Positions 35,601 to 52,100 of a stretch of 64,000 bases of DNA are shown here, piece after piece; the stretch's first letter is position 1, and the number at the start of each line of letters is the position of its first letter. Source of the stretch: Phaseolus vulgaris (lineage: Eukaryota; Streptophyta; Magnoliopsida; Fabales; Fabaceae); assembly GCF_000499845.2 (NCBI RefSeq), contig NC_023751.2, forward strand, positions 29,084,975 through 29,148,974, read 5' to 3'. The notes beneath the pieces are model-generated. The model ran no database searches and had not been told where the DNA came from. It worked only from the letters and a program-made list of their open reading frames with translations. The position numbers were made by a program, and so were the translations under genes.

Positions 35601-36620
35601 TATTTATGTAGGTGCAAGAATTATGGAGGTGGAGGAAGAAATTGACTGCATAATGTAATACCCTTGGTGGTAACATAAGCTTGTTCGAGAGAAATGTTTA
35701 AGTTCAATGGCCACATGTCAATTTTAACATACACACGACATTTTTACTAAAATGACAAAAACATCCCTGTGAAATGACAAAAAGGACCTTAAATGAAATG
35801 AGGATGTGGATAAAAAAATACTTCCATAAATTTTTTGGAATACATCTTCAGATTTGGATTTCCAAAACATATTTCTGAATTTCGGAAACTTTTTTTGAAA
35901 TGTATTTCGAAATTTTGTGTTCTGAATTTTCTTTTCCAAAATATATTTTTTACATTTCAGATTTAATTTTTCAAAATGATATTTTGATTTTGGTTTTCGA
36001 ACTGTATTTTTTGAATTCTGAATTCTTAAATACAAAATAAAGAGAGTACATATTCAAATTTACACAGTAGAGAAATAATTTGCCTAACTAATATAAGACC
36101 TCTTGAATTTCAGATTATATGTTTCAAATAGATTTTGAAACAGTCTATTGAATACTATATTACAGATTTATTATTTCTAAAAACTTATAGTTATTTTATT
36201 TTAATAATAATTTACGAATTAGATAATTAAAAACATTTTTTAAAATTATATTCAAAATTAGATAATTTACCATCCAAAAGATATGATGAATTTCATAATA
36301 TAATCCATAATCATGTTTAAAATTTCAGATTAGATAATTTAAAATATTTAAATTACAACATTTGAAATATGAATCAAGATTACCCATATTTCAAATTTCA
36401 TACTCCAAAACAATATTCTAAATTTCATAATCTCGAATTTTATTTAAAATATAATTTTAAATTAATTATAAAATATGATGATTACCATATCTATTTTAGA
36501 TTCTATAATTTAGAACTGTATCTCAAACTAAATATCATGAATTCCACAATCCAAAACTTCAAGATTGTCTAAAATACAATTTCAAATGAACTATAAATAT
36601 GATGCCATTCTGCAAGTATA
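35600..36620. repeat. Decayed repeat block, possibly an old MULE
   Basis: Near 35608-35645 GTGCAAGAATTATGG and GAGGTGGAGGAAGAAAT resemble the GTGCAGGAAGAA ends of the two MULEs. Bases 35740-36045 are a third copy of the repeat seen at 4835-5695. Bases 36060-36600 contain many AGATTATAT/AGATTAGATAATTTA words that look like the CCGGATTAGATAATCCGG palindrome after C-to-T decay. No opposite terminus or target duplication was found. Confidence 0.35.
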
Positions 36621-36959
36621 TTATAGATTTGCAAAAAGAAAGTATGAAAGTGAATAGAAAATAACATTGAAGTGAACTAAAAACATAACTATAAAAGCTT
36701 CTCCCTTCTTAAAAGGGGAAAGACCATTATGAATTGTTGCCGTAAAAGCAGAGAAACTAATTCACAAGTACTCTCTTTAGAAAATACTAAGTTACACCTA
36801 TGGAACCCATCTTAAGGCTAACTTATCAAGTATATCTGAAAACCCCCAAAGGCTACAGCTATATCAAAACTCAGGATTTTCCTTGGTAATCAATGAAGGA
36901 AATTATTCCTGCACTGAATCATTCTAGAATATGTTTATCTTTTATCAGTTGTCTTCACT

Positions 36960-41401
<4,442 letters not shown>

Positions 41402-41410
41402 TTATACTTA

Positions 41411-43769
41411 GGGTGTTTCTTCCTACAACCCTACAGTTTTCTTCCTCCACCTTTACATTTTTTAAAATACCAAAATAAGTCTTATTATTTTTATTTCAAA
41501 AGGCATCATTGATGGCTTCCATGATGGTTATCCTTGTGTTTTGTTGGTTGATTGTTGACGCTAGGAGAAGGTGATTTATCCTTGTGTTTGGATTGATGTG
41601 AGAATTTGTGAGAAGGGGAGAAAGTGAATTAAAGAGGATGTGTGAGGATATGTGATGTTATTTGGATTGAGAGATGACATAATGAATTTGTGAGAATGAT
41701 GTATTGAAACTTGTGAGTGATGTGATAATTAGGAAATAATTTAAAAATTATTTTAAAGATGTAAAATGTAAGTTTATAAATTTATCCTTCTTATTAAAAA
41801 ACATTTTAATAATGGGTTATGGTATTTTTTTTATGTAGGTTTGAGTTAATTATTTTTTTTTCTAATATATAATATTCATAATTACTCTTATTTTGTAACA
41901 AAAATAGTTTTGTGTTAAATTTAAATAAATTTATTAAATATATTAAAATTTATGAAAATAATATTTATTATTATATACATTTGTTATTTTATATAACTAT
42001 ATATATTTTGTTGATATTGTAATTTTATTTTATTATTTATATTATTTATAATTATATGGTGTTATTAATAGTATAGTTAAATATTTTTGAAATTATTAAA
42101 TAAATTTTCTAATATTTAAATTTGTATATTGTATATATAATTATATTAATAATTATAATAGTAATAAAATAATTAATATTATTCATATTTTGAATAATTT
42201 ATATATTTTAAAAATAATGTACAATTTAAACCTAATAGCACTATAAAATTCACATATTTTCAGAAATATTATGAAATATTGACTAATAACATGAAAAAAA
42301 ATTATATTTTATTTTTTATGTATAATTTTTTTATTTCAATTTATATCCAATAAAATAACAACTTTTGCTTATCATTAATAAATATCGGATAACATGAAAT
42401 AATACAATAAATAGATGAAGTCATTACATTAGAATCCTAAATGATGTTGTGGCATGGGAATTTAAAAAAATTACAAACATAATAATGTCCAATAACACAT
42501 TTAATTTAACCGAAAATCAAAATAAGTTCAACATAAATAAGAATAATAACACAATAAAAATGTAATTAATGTTGTACATTGCCTTGAAGCTGGTGAAATG
42601 TCTCTTCGATTCAACTCAAACGTGTCTTGATAGTGTTGATATCCAACCTCATGTTTAACATACTTTCATGTATATTTTGAATTCCCCCTAAATTTGTGTT
42701 AACATCATCGAATCATGAGGAATTTTGGGTTGAGGATGACCGCCTGCAACATGTTATTGAGACAATGGAATGTTTTCGTGTTCTTGTTCATGTTCGTCGT
42801 CAGACCTTCCAAGTTGCCACACACCATTGACCTCAAAGATACTCATTTTCTTCATGGTTTTTTTTCGAAGAAATTATTTCACCCTAACATGATTAATGAC
42901 TCTCCCATCAAGTTCATGTCATATAGCAACATGAGAAGTGTGATTAAACAACCATATAGAAGAGGCATATCATTGTCACGACATTTTATCATGTATTGCA
43001 TGATATAATGAGGCCAATTAATCATTACATTACTTTTTAGGGACCATACCATAAAAACATCTTCATGAACCAACTATAAAGTTGCTCCCCCAAGGACACA
43101 ACATGTGCATATTCCCTTATAAGTATCCACATCCTTAAGTTCCATTTTTCATTTCACAAACACCAAGGTAGAAGGATATTTATAACTACTTACTTTTTAT
43201 TCATTTCGTTCTTTAATTTTTCGAGTATATGACAACACTTACGATTCAATTCTTTTAACCTGGATGGGCTTAAAACCAATTACCAAAATTGCAAATCCGA
43301 TTTCATTTCGGACACAACAATCCAGTTCATTCTTAGATCAATCAATTTGGTGCCCTATTACGGATTGACTTGTCCGTAACCCTAAAAATTACATTGTGGA
43401 ATCTCAATTTCGCCCAAAAAATGGAACACCCAATCCGTAAACAAAAACAATATTACTTACTTTCTTCTTCAAACTCAAAGTCGTTGTAGACACCACCTAA
43501 ACACCACCAAGTCGTCGAAAAATGAACCACCTCCACAAAAGAAACCACCAACAACAATCCAATGCACCACCACTCCTTGCCCTTTGTTTGCTCTTTGAAT
43601 AAGGTGCACAACGATTGCAGAGAAGGAAGAAAGAAAGAGTGAGTATGCTGCTTTTAGGTTCTTAAAAAATCCCAGGGATACTTTTGTAATTGTATATGAA
43701 TGTAGGGGTGCAGGAAGAAAAATGTAGGGGTGCAGGAAGAAAAATGTAGAGGTGCAAGAAAAAACACTC
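41411..43769. mobile_element. Second MULE, non-autonomous, with tandem-repeat ends
   Basis: A 2359-bp element. The left end GGGTGTTTCTTCCTACAACC and right end (reverse complement) GAGTGTTTTTTCTTGCACC are inverted repeats built of a tandem unit CTTCCTGCACCCCTACATTT: about two units on the left and three on the right. Flanking 9-mers TTATACTTA (41402-41410) and TTATACGGA (43770-43778) agree at seven of nine positions. ATCCG-containing words near 43290-43440 echo the subterminal motif of the first MULE. It has no transposase gene, only the decayed coding fragment listed separately. Confidence 0.7.
42570..43075 (-). pseudogene. Decayed plant-transposon protein fragment inside the second MULE
   Basis: The minus-strand translation near 43030-42880 has NWPHYIMQYMIKCRD and LLYGCLITLLMLL, similar to the putative plant transposon protein domain common in legume repeats. 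Near 42720-42575 the text IHESMLNMRLDISTIKTRL with Gln-rich ends resembles the coiled tail of the same proteins. Stops and frameshifts separate the pieces. The family assignment is tentative. Confidence 0.4.
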
Positions 43770-43778
43770 TTATACGGA

Positions 43779-46650
43779 TTTAGTGATGAGTTAACATGAG
43801 ATTCCACTCGAGACATACTTTTATACTTCTATTATAAACAAAAAAAAATCATGTTTTATATTAGTTTGAACAGTTTTTTTTATGATTTGACTTATTTACT
43901 TTCTTGAAACTTTAAATTAACAAGATTGTGTTATTTTTAATTAGGTTTGTTCCTACCAGAAATGAACTCGAGCAGTGCAACTCGTCGAGGATAGGATGTT
44001 CCTCGGGGAACGAGTTTTTAATTGGTCTCCGATGAGAGGAGGAGGTCCACCTGAAAAGGACTATCCGATGCTTAAGTCAATAGGTGCACAAAGATGATAA
44101 GTTCTTAACCGTATGAGAATTAAGAGTATGAGATGAGATAAATTATACTTCCTAGAGAGTTGATATTTATAGTGAGGTGGTATCCTCTTAAGGTTCATTA
44201 ATTAGGTTGTTTTGCTCATGATGGCCATTGATAGCAATAAAGGCTCAGTTAGGGAAGTCATGTAATTGCCCCGAGCTCTTAGACACACAAGTCCCGGCTC
44301 AAAAGCCGAGGTGATCATTGGATGATGAAGCAATGGGTGAACAAGTTATCAAGTATCACAATTCTCGCCCTTAAGAGCTTGTGATGGAAGAATCGATCAA
44401 GTCGTTCCCGCCTAAATTATTTATTAATGAAAATAATAAAATGGCAATTAAACATTTTTTCTTTTTACGGTTTTTTCCCTTGTGACAGCGCATCATTGTC
44501 ATGACAGGTGTTGTCCCATCACCTGAATTTTCCCCACTCTGTTTTTTCTAGAATCTTCTCCTGATATATTTCGAAAAATGCATCTTTTCGCATTTCTGCC
44601 TTTCCTGCTACTCTTGCATCCTTGCTTACTTGTGATCGTCGTTCTCAACCTCTTATTCAACAAGGTTTGTTTTTTGCCTCTTGGTACGCTTTCATGGCCT
44701 CCTTCTCTATACCTTCTTTAGTGAGTCCTCATCAAGTCAGACTTTGTCCAACCGTTCAGAGGGGGTCTCCGTTTCTATACAACCCCTACCACCTCACTCA
44801 ATGTGAGGCACCGGGAAGGGGTCCTCTAGGCAAGTGGTGAACCCTAGCAAGGCTCCCAAGAAGCGTATGGATAGGTTTCACTCCATGCCCTATGGGAACT
44901 ATCTTTAGGTCTTCAGGGAGGTGCCTGCATGCCCTTCGGAGTTTACTTCCCCATGGCTCGTGGAGGAGTTGGTTAGTACTCACAACCTCTATGCTGATAA
45001 AAAGAAGAAGTACATTAGGGAAAAAGCTTGTGATGCCAAAGATAGGGTTTATTTGGGTCTATGCAAGATGGCCCAACCAAGGTGTTAAGGGGAGCAACCT
45101 CGACGCCATCAAGCCCGAGAACATTCCCGATTCACTTGATTCACCCGAGCCGTTTCCCCACTCGTCATACCGAGCAATGGTGCACCTCTTGTTCTGAACT
45201 CAAGTTTGTTGAGATAACATTGTTAGGGTTAATTACCGCATCTGAAGTATTGTCCGTTTTGGAGCTTGAAATTCCGTCGCGGTTTTGTCCTTAAAAGGCG
45301 CCTCAGTGAGTTAAGAGAGGAAGATGTATTTAAACTACCCTTGACTTCGACTTCTAAACGATATGAGACTATATTAGACGCACCGAAACAAGGTTAATAA
45401 TTGAAAATTACATTTTTTTTAAAAAAACTAAATTTTTCAAAATCTTAAACTCAATCAACCCAATCCAATTCAACCTGCTCAAAAAATAATTTAGTTTAAC
45501 ATAAAAAAAATACAGAAATTCAACCCAACATAATATTTTTTTAGTGGATAGATAAAGAGTTTCTTGAAATCCTTCCGAACTAACTCTTTATCAGTAATTG
45601 TTCATGTAGTTGGTCCTGAATTCGTTGATTCTCCTCTACCAATTGTTGTTGCATGTTTCTTTTGGAAAAGGTATTCTACGAGTGTTTTGAGAATATTGAG
45701 GAATGATGGGCTCATCTCAAGATTTGGATGAAAACCAGATGATAGTTTTGCTTTTAATAATAATAAAAAAAACTATTGCTTTGAGAAAAGGTTTACCCAA
45801 GTCTCATGATGAACAAGTTTTCTTACCAAAAAGGAATATTGTATTTCCAAGTGGAAAGAGTGGTGCCTTTAGGGATTTGAGTTTATCCTTTTCCAAATTC
45901 GAAATGTCGAGATCTGTAAAACCTTTTTGAAAATATCAAATATATATATGAGTCTATTGAATAGAAAAAATTAAACCTATGAATTATAATGTATTTGTAG
46001 ATTTTTGGACCCCTAAAATAAAAACTTAGATAACCAACATATACATTTAGTTACATAGGTACACTAAAAAAAATATAATATTTGGATGGTTAAAATTATA
46101 ATTTATAAAGATTAAAACAGTAAAAAGTGATATTTCCGACAATTAAAATATATAACTGTCACATGTATATTTTAATCGCAGAAAAAAAATTCCTCACAGT
46201 TAAAATATACATTTTCATTTTTTATATTATATTTTATTATCAGTAAAACTTATTGAAGGTTTTGAAAACTTGCCAAATATTGTTTAAATAATTCTTTTAA
46301 CTATTTCTAAAAAATTTAAATTCCCAAAATTTATTCATTAATCACTTTTAAATTGTATTATTACTTTTGTATATAACGAAAGAAATATTATACTTTTATA
46401 CCTAGCGAAACTACATTTCTACATTAAAAAAAGAAAAAAAATTTGTGAAATCTGTAAGAAATGATTACACATCCTTTATTTTAATTTTGAAAACATTAAA
46501 ACATCTAACCTTCAAATTCAAAACATTAAACATATAATTAACCTTGAAACTTATATCAGGACCATTTATCATCGTAAGAAAACAAATACTTTAGTCACTA
46601 TTAACTTTGAACTAAATATAGACTAAGTACTTAGTCACTACTATGCTTAA
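43779..46650. other. Gene-free region with a GC-richer unrecognised block
   Basis: Bases 43940-45300 are clearly richer in G/C than the surroundings and look like repeat DNA. Phrases such as CTCCGATGAGAGGAGGAGG, CCGATGCTTAAGTCAATAGG and short open frames near 44620-45290 suggest LTR-retrotransposon or other transposon sequence, but I recognised no domain and no paired LTR. Bases 45300-46650 are AT-rich spacer. Confidence 0.35.
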
Positions 46651-46936
46651 TTACTCATTAATTAAACTAGTAGTGACTAACAATAAACAAATAGATTCGT
46701 TAAGGTGTTTATCAACATTTTCAGTTGTAAATTCATTGAGAATTATAAAGTGATCTAAAAGAAACCGTAACCTGAAATCTAAAAACTTGAATAAGCACGA
46801 AACACTAATTTGTGCAATCGTGTCGGTTGGTATCCCTTTGTGATGCATGCCAACTTCCTCACAAACCATAACTCCCTCTTCCTCTGTCCTAATAAAACAG
46901 TTACGCTTCTTTTCTCTACTCATCATCATCATCAAA

Positions 46937-47761
46937 ATGTTCCGCATAAACAACACCTTCGTCGGAATCCTCCACACGCTGCCCTTCCTCCTCGGCCTTG
47001 CCGCCATGGGTGTCTCCGCCTACATCCGCGTCCACGGCGACTGCCACAAGGTGCTTCTATATCCGCTCTTATTCAGCGGCCTCTTCGTTTCCGTCGTCTC
47101 CGCGCTCGGCCTCGTCGGCGCGTTGTGCCGCGTCAACGTCGCCCTCTACCTCTACCTTCTCGCCGCGTTCTTCGTCATCATCGCCTTCGCCTGCTTCACT
47201 CTCGTCGCGCTCTTCGTCGTCACCAGAGGCCACCACTCCTCGCGCGTGGGCTTCACCGTACGGGATTTCTCGCCCTGGCTGCGCAACTACGTCACTGACG
47301 ACCACAGCTGGGACGACGCCAAAAGGTGCTTCGTGAAAACGCGTGTCTGTCACGGCCTCGCCGTGGGCGGTAACAACGTCTCTCTCGTCTTCAAACACTT
47401 AACTACCACACAGTTTGGGTGCTGCAAGCCGCCGGTGCAATGTGGATTCAAACCGAACGGAAGTTCGTGGGAAGCGCCGCCGGAAGCGGGTGCAGCAGTG
47501 AACGGGTCTGATTGCAGGGCTTGGAGCAACAAGGAAGAGAAAATGTGTTTCGATTGCGATTCATGCAAAGGTGGGGTGCTAGCGAGCGTGAGGAAGCAGT
47601 GGAGACTTCTGAGCATATTCAATGGGTTGGTGTTTGTGCTTCTGAGCAGCATCTACGTCTTAGGCTGCTACGCCATCAGGAACAACCGATTGGACTACTC
47701 CAATTACACCGCCGAGAGAAAGATGAGAACGAGAATACCCTTGAAACCAATTCCCCATTGA
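46937..47761 (+). CDS. Tetraspanin, single exon
   Basis: A four-pass membrane protein of the plant tetraspanin family, 274 residues, expected to organise membrane microdomains. Transmembrane segments lie at about 8-30, 42-65, 70-96 and 228-246. The large extracellular loop (about 97-226) has the plant signature GCCKPP at 161-166 and further Cys residues for disulfides. The cytosolic tail is short and basic. The ATG at 46937 starts MFRINNTFVGIL, the usual plant beginning; an upstream in-frame ATG at 46847 would add 30 residues without family support. Unlike many plant tetraspanin genes no intron is needed. The coding region is GC-rich, with many C/G-ending codons, in an AT-rich region. Which TET subgroup it belongs to is not clear. 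Confidence 0.9.
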   Translation: MFRINNTFVGILHTLPFLLGLAAMGVSAYIRVHGDCHKVLLYPLLFSGLFVSVVSALGLVGALCRVNVALYLYLLAAFFVIIAFACFTLVALFVVTRGHHSSRVGFTVRDFSPWLRNYVTDDHSWDDAKRCFVKTRVCHGLAVGGNNVSLVFKHLTTTQFGCCKPPVQCGFKPNGSSWEAPPEAGAAVNGSDCRAWSNKEEKMCFDCDSCKGGVLASVRKQWRLLSIFNGLVFVLLSSIYVLGCYAIRNNRLDYSNYTAERKMRTRIPLKPIPH

Positions 47762-48119
47762 ACCCATGCATGCATCTCATGAACTAGTAGTACACCTTTT
47801 ACTCTTTTTCACCACATCAATTTACTTATCACCTACTTCATATTTTTCGCTTTCTCTTTTTTCTTTGTTGTGTAAAATACTAAACAAAAATATCTACAAA
47901 TTTATTTTCTACCTTTACCACCTCTTGTTTGTTTGCTAAGAAATAAAGAAACATGATAAAGAATGAAAAAAACAGCGTTGCTTTCATGGTAGAAATTAAG
48001 GGGAAAAAAATGTAATTACAGTATATTTTATGCCCTTAACACCCATTTCATCCGTTGTAAAATACTTGTTTTTCACTTTGTTAAATTGTAAAAAAAACAT
48101 TATTCATATTTTATTGCTA

Positions 48120-48860
48120 TTTGTTGAAGATGGATGAAGAAAGAAGAAAGGTTGATGAAGGAAAAATAAAGGTTGAAGAATAAAAAAATGAAGAGGAAAG
48201 AAAACAAACTAAAGAAGAAAAAAGGCAAAAGCTAGAAGATGACAAACGATAACTGGTAAAAAGAAAGAAGACTCTTTGATATTGGTAAGAGTTCAAGAAC
48301 ATCTTCCTTGTAAAGTCAAGATGAAGAAGAAAATAATTTGAGAATCCAAAGACATAGAAAGGCAAGATGAATGCAAAACTCTTCCACCAAAGATCACCAA
48401 GCCACACATCAAAATTCCAAAGTGCTTTGGTTGAAATGCCCCTAAAAGATATTTGGAGTAGAAAGTCAAAGTTGAATAAATTTTTTACGTATATGCTTAT
48501 GAGACCACTGTGGTTAATCTAGCTGGTTTATAATTTCAAGTCTATGCTACATAGTTAAAAAAACTCAGATTGTGGACGAGGCATGAAAATGCCCATAAAA
48601 TCGTGCCACTAACTTAAAAATTGTATGCATGAGATATTTATTTCTTCTTTTTACAATAAATAACTACACATGAAGCTCCAAGAACTTCATTAGGAGTCAC
48701 AAAGTGTTCTTGAGTAACTTTAATCCCTTTGCACAGACTACTACTTTCAATCTGATGCTTCAAATATGTAACTTGCAGAGGCGACAAGTTCATAAACACT
48801 AAAACTCAAAATGTCAGCATCTGTTCGACTATGATGTTTTCATTCAACTCGGTTGGTTAA
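48120..48860 (+). pseudogene. Ty3/gypsy gag relic
   Basis: The plus-strand translation, across frameshifts and stops, contains IKIPKCFG, then YLE.KVKVE.IFYVYAYE, and farther on HEIFISSFYNK and LHMKLQELH.ESQSV. In this order these match the legume gypsy gag pattern of fold-and-capsid segments. No LTR, protease or reverse transcriptase was found around it. Confidence 0.55.
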
Positions 48861-49180
48861 TCCCATTGTAAGGAGTTTTATTTTAAACAACAATAACCAA
48901 TACCAATTGATAAAAATATTATCTCATGAGTCGATAATCCTGCCCTCAGTGAACCTTTTTTCTGTAAAACTAAGCCTCCCACAAGAAAAAGGTTTTAAAA
49001 AAAGATTTCAAAGTACAATTCAAACTCTTCTATTCATATTTTATTTCCATCTCTACAAATGGGAATTAGTTATATACCATTTGTGCATTATTTTCTAATT
49101 GACGAAATATTATTCTTTTACAGTACCAAAAAAAAAGTTTTAACTGTGAACCATAATGACTCTTGAATAACATGACAGCT

Positions 49181-52100
49181 TTATATTTTAGAACTTTGGT
49201 TAGTTTCTGTAAGCTGCTGACGCAAAACCCTTCTCATGACTTTGTTGGAAGCCGTCCTTGGAAGAGATGGCTGTGGTACTACTTGAGAAACCTACACAAA
49301 TGAGCATATATTTAGAGCACTAAACTGCTGTGATAATGAAAGAACTTGCTGAATAATAAAAAGGAGAAAACAGACACAGTATCATAGATGACATTGATGT
49401 AGTTTTCCAATTAGATTTAGACATTCATCTGGGTAATGTGAGATAACATTTAATGGAATTCTATATTATGCAGATTATTGAATTAAAACTCTAATTCTAA
49501 TTGAAAAACAACACCAACAATACCATATGTGCTCTATGTAAGTTTTGTCCAAATAAGAGACTTAAACATGGAAATATGAAAAAAAATGTCTAGAGCTGAA
49601 TTTGCTCTTAGCTGATCTATTCCTTTATATGAGTTCAGTAAAATGCAAAGATAAGATTATCTACACATAGGTGCTAGATAGGTGATACAAAAGATGGGTT
49701 AACCTATTCTAAAAAGGTTAACCCCCTTCAGATTAGTTAAGCAATTTTGACACTCCCTCTCAAGATGGAACATAAAGATTATATACCAAGCTTGGAACTA
49801 ACGTATTGAATTCAAGGTCTATTTAAAAGACTGAGTCAAAATATCTGCAAGTTAATCATTTGAGTTGACAAATTTCTTGCAAATTTTCTTGGGCAACAAC
49901 TTCTTCCAAATAAAACTACAATCAATTTCTATATTTATGGTTCAATCATGAAATACAGAATTGGAAGCTAATATGAATAGCTATTTGGTTACCACAGGAT
50001 ATTCTCATTTATTGTATCTCACAATTTCAGCTATGAAGGAACTTTTTATCCACACAAACTCATAAGTGAGTGTCAAAATTCCTTGACTTATGTTGTACAT
50101 AGTAACGGAGGTGACCCAGATGCATCATCCACAAATCCTTCCTGTGGCAGCTGTGGGGAGGAGTTGCCCTCCGAGAGTGATTGGGTTCTCCATTGCTAAG
50201 GTGCTTTAGATATAGTTCTTTCAAGCGAAAACTACGCCTGCTGATGGCAACAGTGAGTACTGGGTTGTGCCATTTGACGAGACAAACCCAACCAAGTGTT
50301 TGCTAAAATTTAAAGACAACAATGGAGGATGGCCAGTGACCGTGGCCTCCGATGGACGACACAACATGGCAACAGATAGCGGTGAACACACTGGACAATG
50401 ACAAATAGAGCAGAATCAACCTGCTCTACCCGCTCTAATAGTAATACCAACTTAAGAGTGGAAATTTGAAAAAAATGCCTAAGAGAGCTTAATTATCTCT
50501 TAGCTGATCCATTCATTTATATGGGCTCTTACAAGTAAAATACAAAAAGATATGATGAACTATAGATAGGTGCTAGATAGGTAATACCAAAAATGAGTTT
50601 ACCTACTCTAGCACATTAACCTCCTTCACATAAGTAAAACAATTATCACAAAGAGAAATACTAAGCACACAATTTTTAACATACTCTCTTTTATTAACTG
50701 AAATTTATTGAAAATCATAAAATTTTATGGATCCCACATCATATTTAATCTATAATAAATTTTAATCAATAAAACAATGTATTTAGAAAGAGTGTATTCC
50801 TAGTACTCTTCTAATAGGAAAATAATCAGTACCCGAAACAGTGGATTTAGTTTCTTTTGGAGAGCTGAATTAAAAGACATCCTCAATTGGTGTAAATCTT
50901 GCTTGGAATTTGCATCCTTGAATACTACTACTATAGTCAACAACTCAGGTCCACCACCAGAAGGTGGTACTCCTATTGCAGCTGTTTCCAGAATACTGCT
51001 ATCTACTTCATTGCATATGCGTTCAATCTCAACCGAACTCACCTGTCCACTCAAACAGCATGAAATGTCAGAACACACTAATAAAGTAGAATTCTAAAAC
51101 TTTTCAAACTATATACAGAAAAAGACTAGTCTTTCTCAGACAGAGAAACCTTTTTATTAAGAAAGAAAACATCAATAGAATTGAGAATGTATATGATTGG
51201 AAGTACAAAAAAAATATAGCAAATTTTAGTTAAAAAGGCTTTAATGAAACAAGCCTCAACTACTTGATATCACCAAGATAAATATATTTTCTCTGTTTCA
51301 ATGATTAGGCTGCACACTATCCAACTCATGCCACATATCCTTAGTAGACTAACATTTAATTTTGATGCATTCTACTAAGGTTATTTTAATATGCCAATTA
51401 AGTGACCATGATTTTCTCTCCCTACAATTTTCTACCAGCTATAGAAGATTATTACACCCTAGGGAGATCCTCTGCAATTGCATTTTGAATCTAAAATATT
51501 CAAAACCTACCAGTCTTTGCTTATATCTTTGTAAGAGACACCAAAATAAATAAATAAATGTAAAATGAGAATGAGACACGGCAGATAACAATTGTACCAA
51601 ACGAAGTTAATACACGAACTCAAGAGGAATCATAGCATACTTGTATACATCAAAATCAGTGACAGAACATCACCTTGTTCCCAGGAACTACATAAAGAAA
51701 TAGAGAATGTTTGCTTTTCTCTAAAAGAGGTTAATTTTTATTTGACATCATATGTTCATATTCATAAACAATCTAAATAATTTACTAATATCTAGGCAGG
51801 ATGTTTACCTTGATTCCCCCAAGGTTCATTGTGTCGTCTGCACGACCATGTGCATGATAGTATCCTCTAGCAGTACGCTCAAATACATCCCCATGCCTCC
51901 GTAAAACCTGATAAGAGAAACTCAACTGTATAATCTCACATAACCCAAATACACAATTACCACGTAATAAATGGTATGCCCACCTTTCCATTCAATAGAG
52001 GCATTCCTTTGAAATAGACACCATAATGGTCAGCATTCAGCAGTGTATTTGATGCCCCAAGCATGAGGGAACCAAGAGCCAGCTCGCCTATTCCCGGAAC

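Noticed and set aside
44622..45294. Overlapping open frames in the GC-richer block
   Set aside because: Several frames are open at once because of base composition; no domain was recognised, so no gene is claimed.
47069..47652. Long minus-strand and alternate-frame open frames across the tetraspanin gene
   Set aside because: They are shadows of a GC-rich coding exon; only the frame from 46937 has transmembrane segments and GCCKPP.
49292..50832. Reading 50101-50400 as an exon because of its high GC
   Set aside because: It lies inside the copia mini-element, between its PBS side and RNase H tail, and fits a retrotransposon leader.
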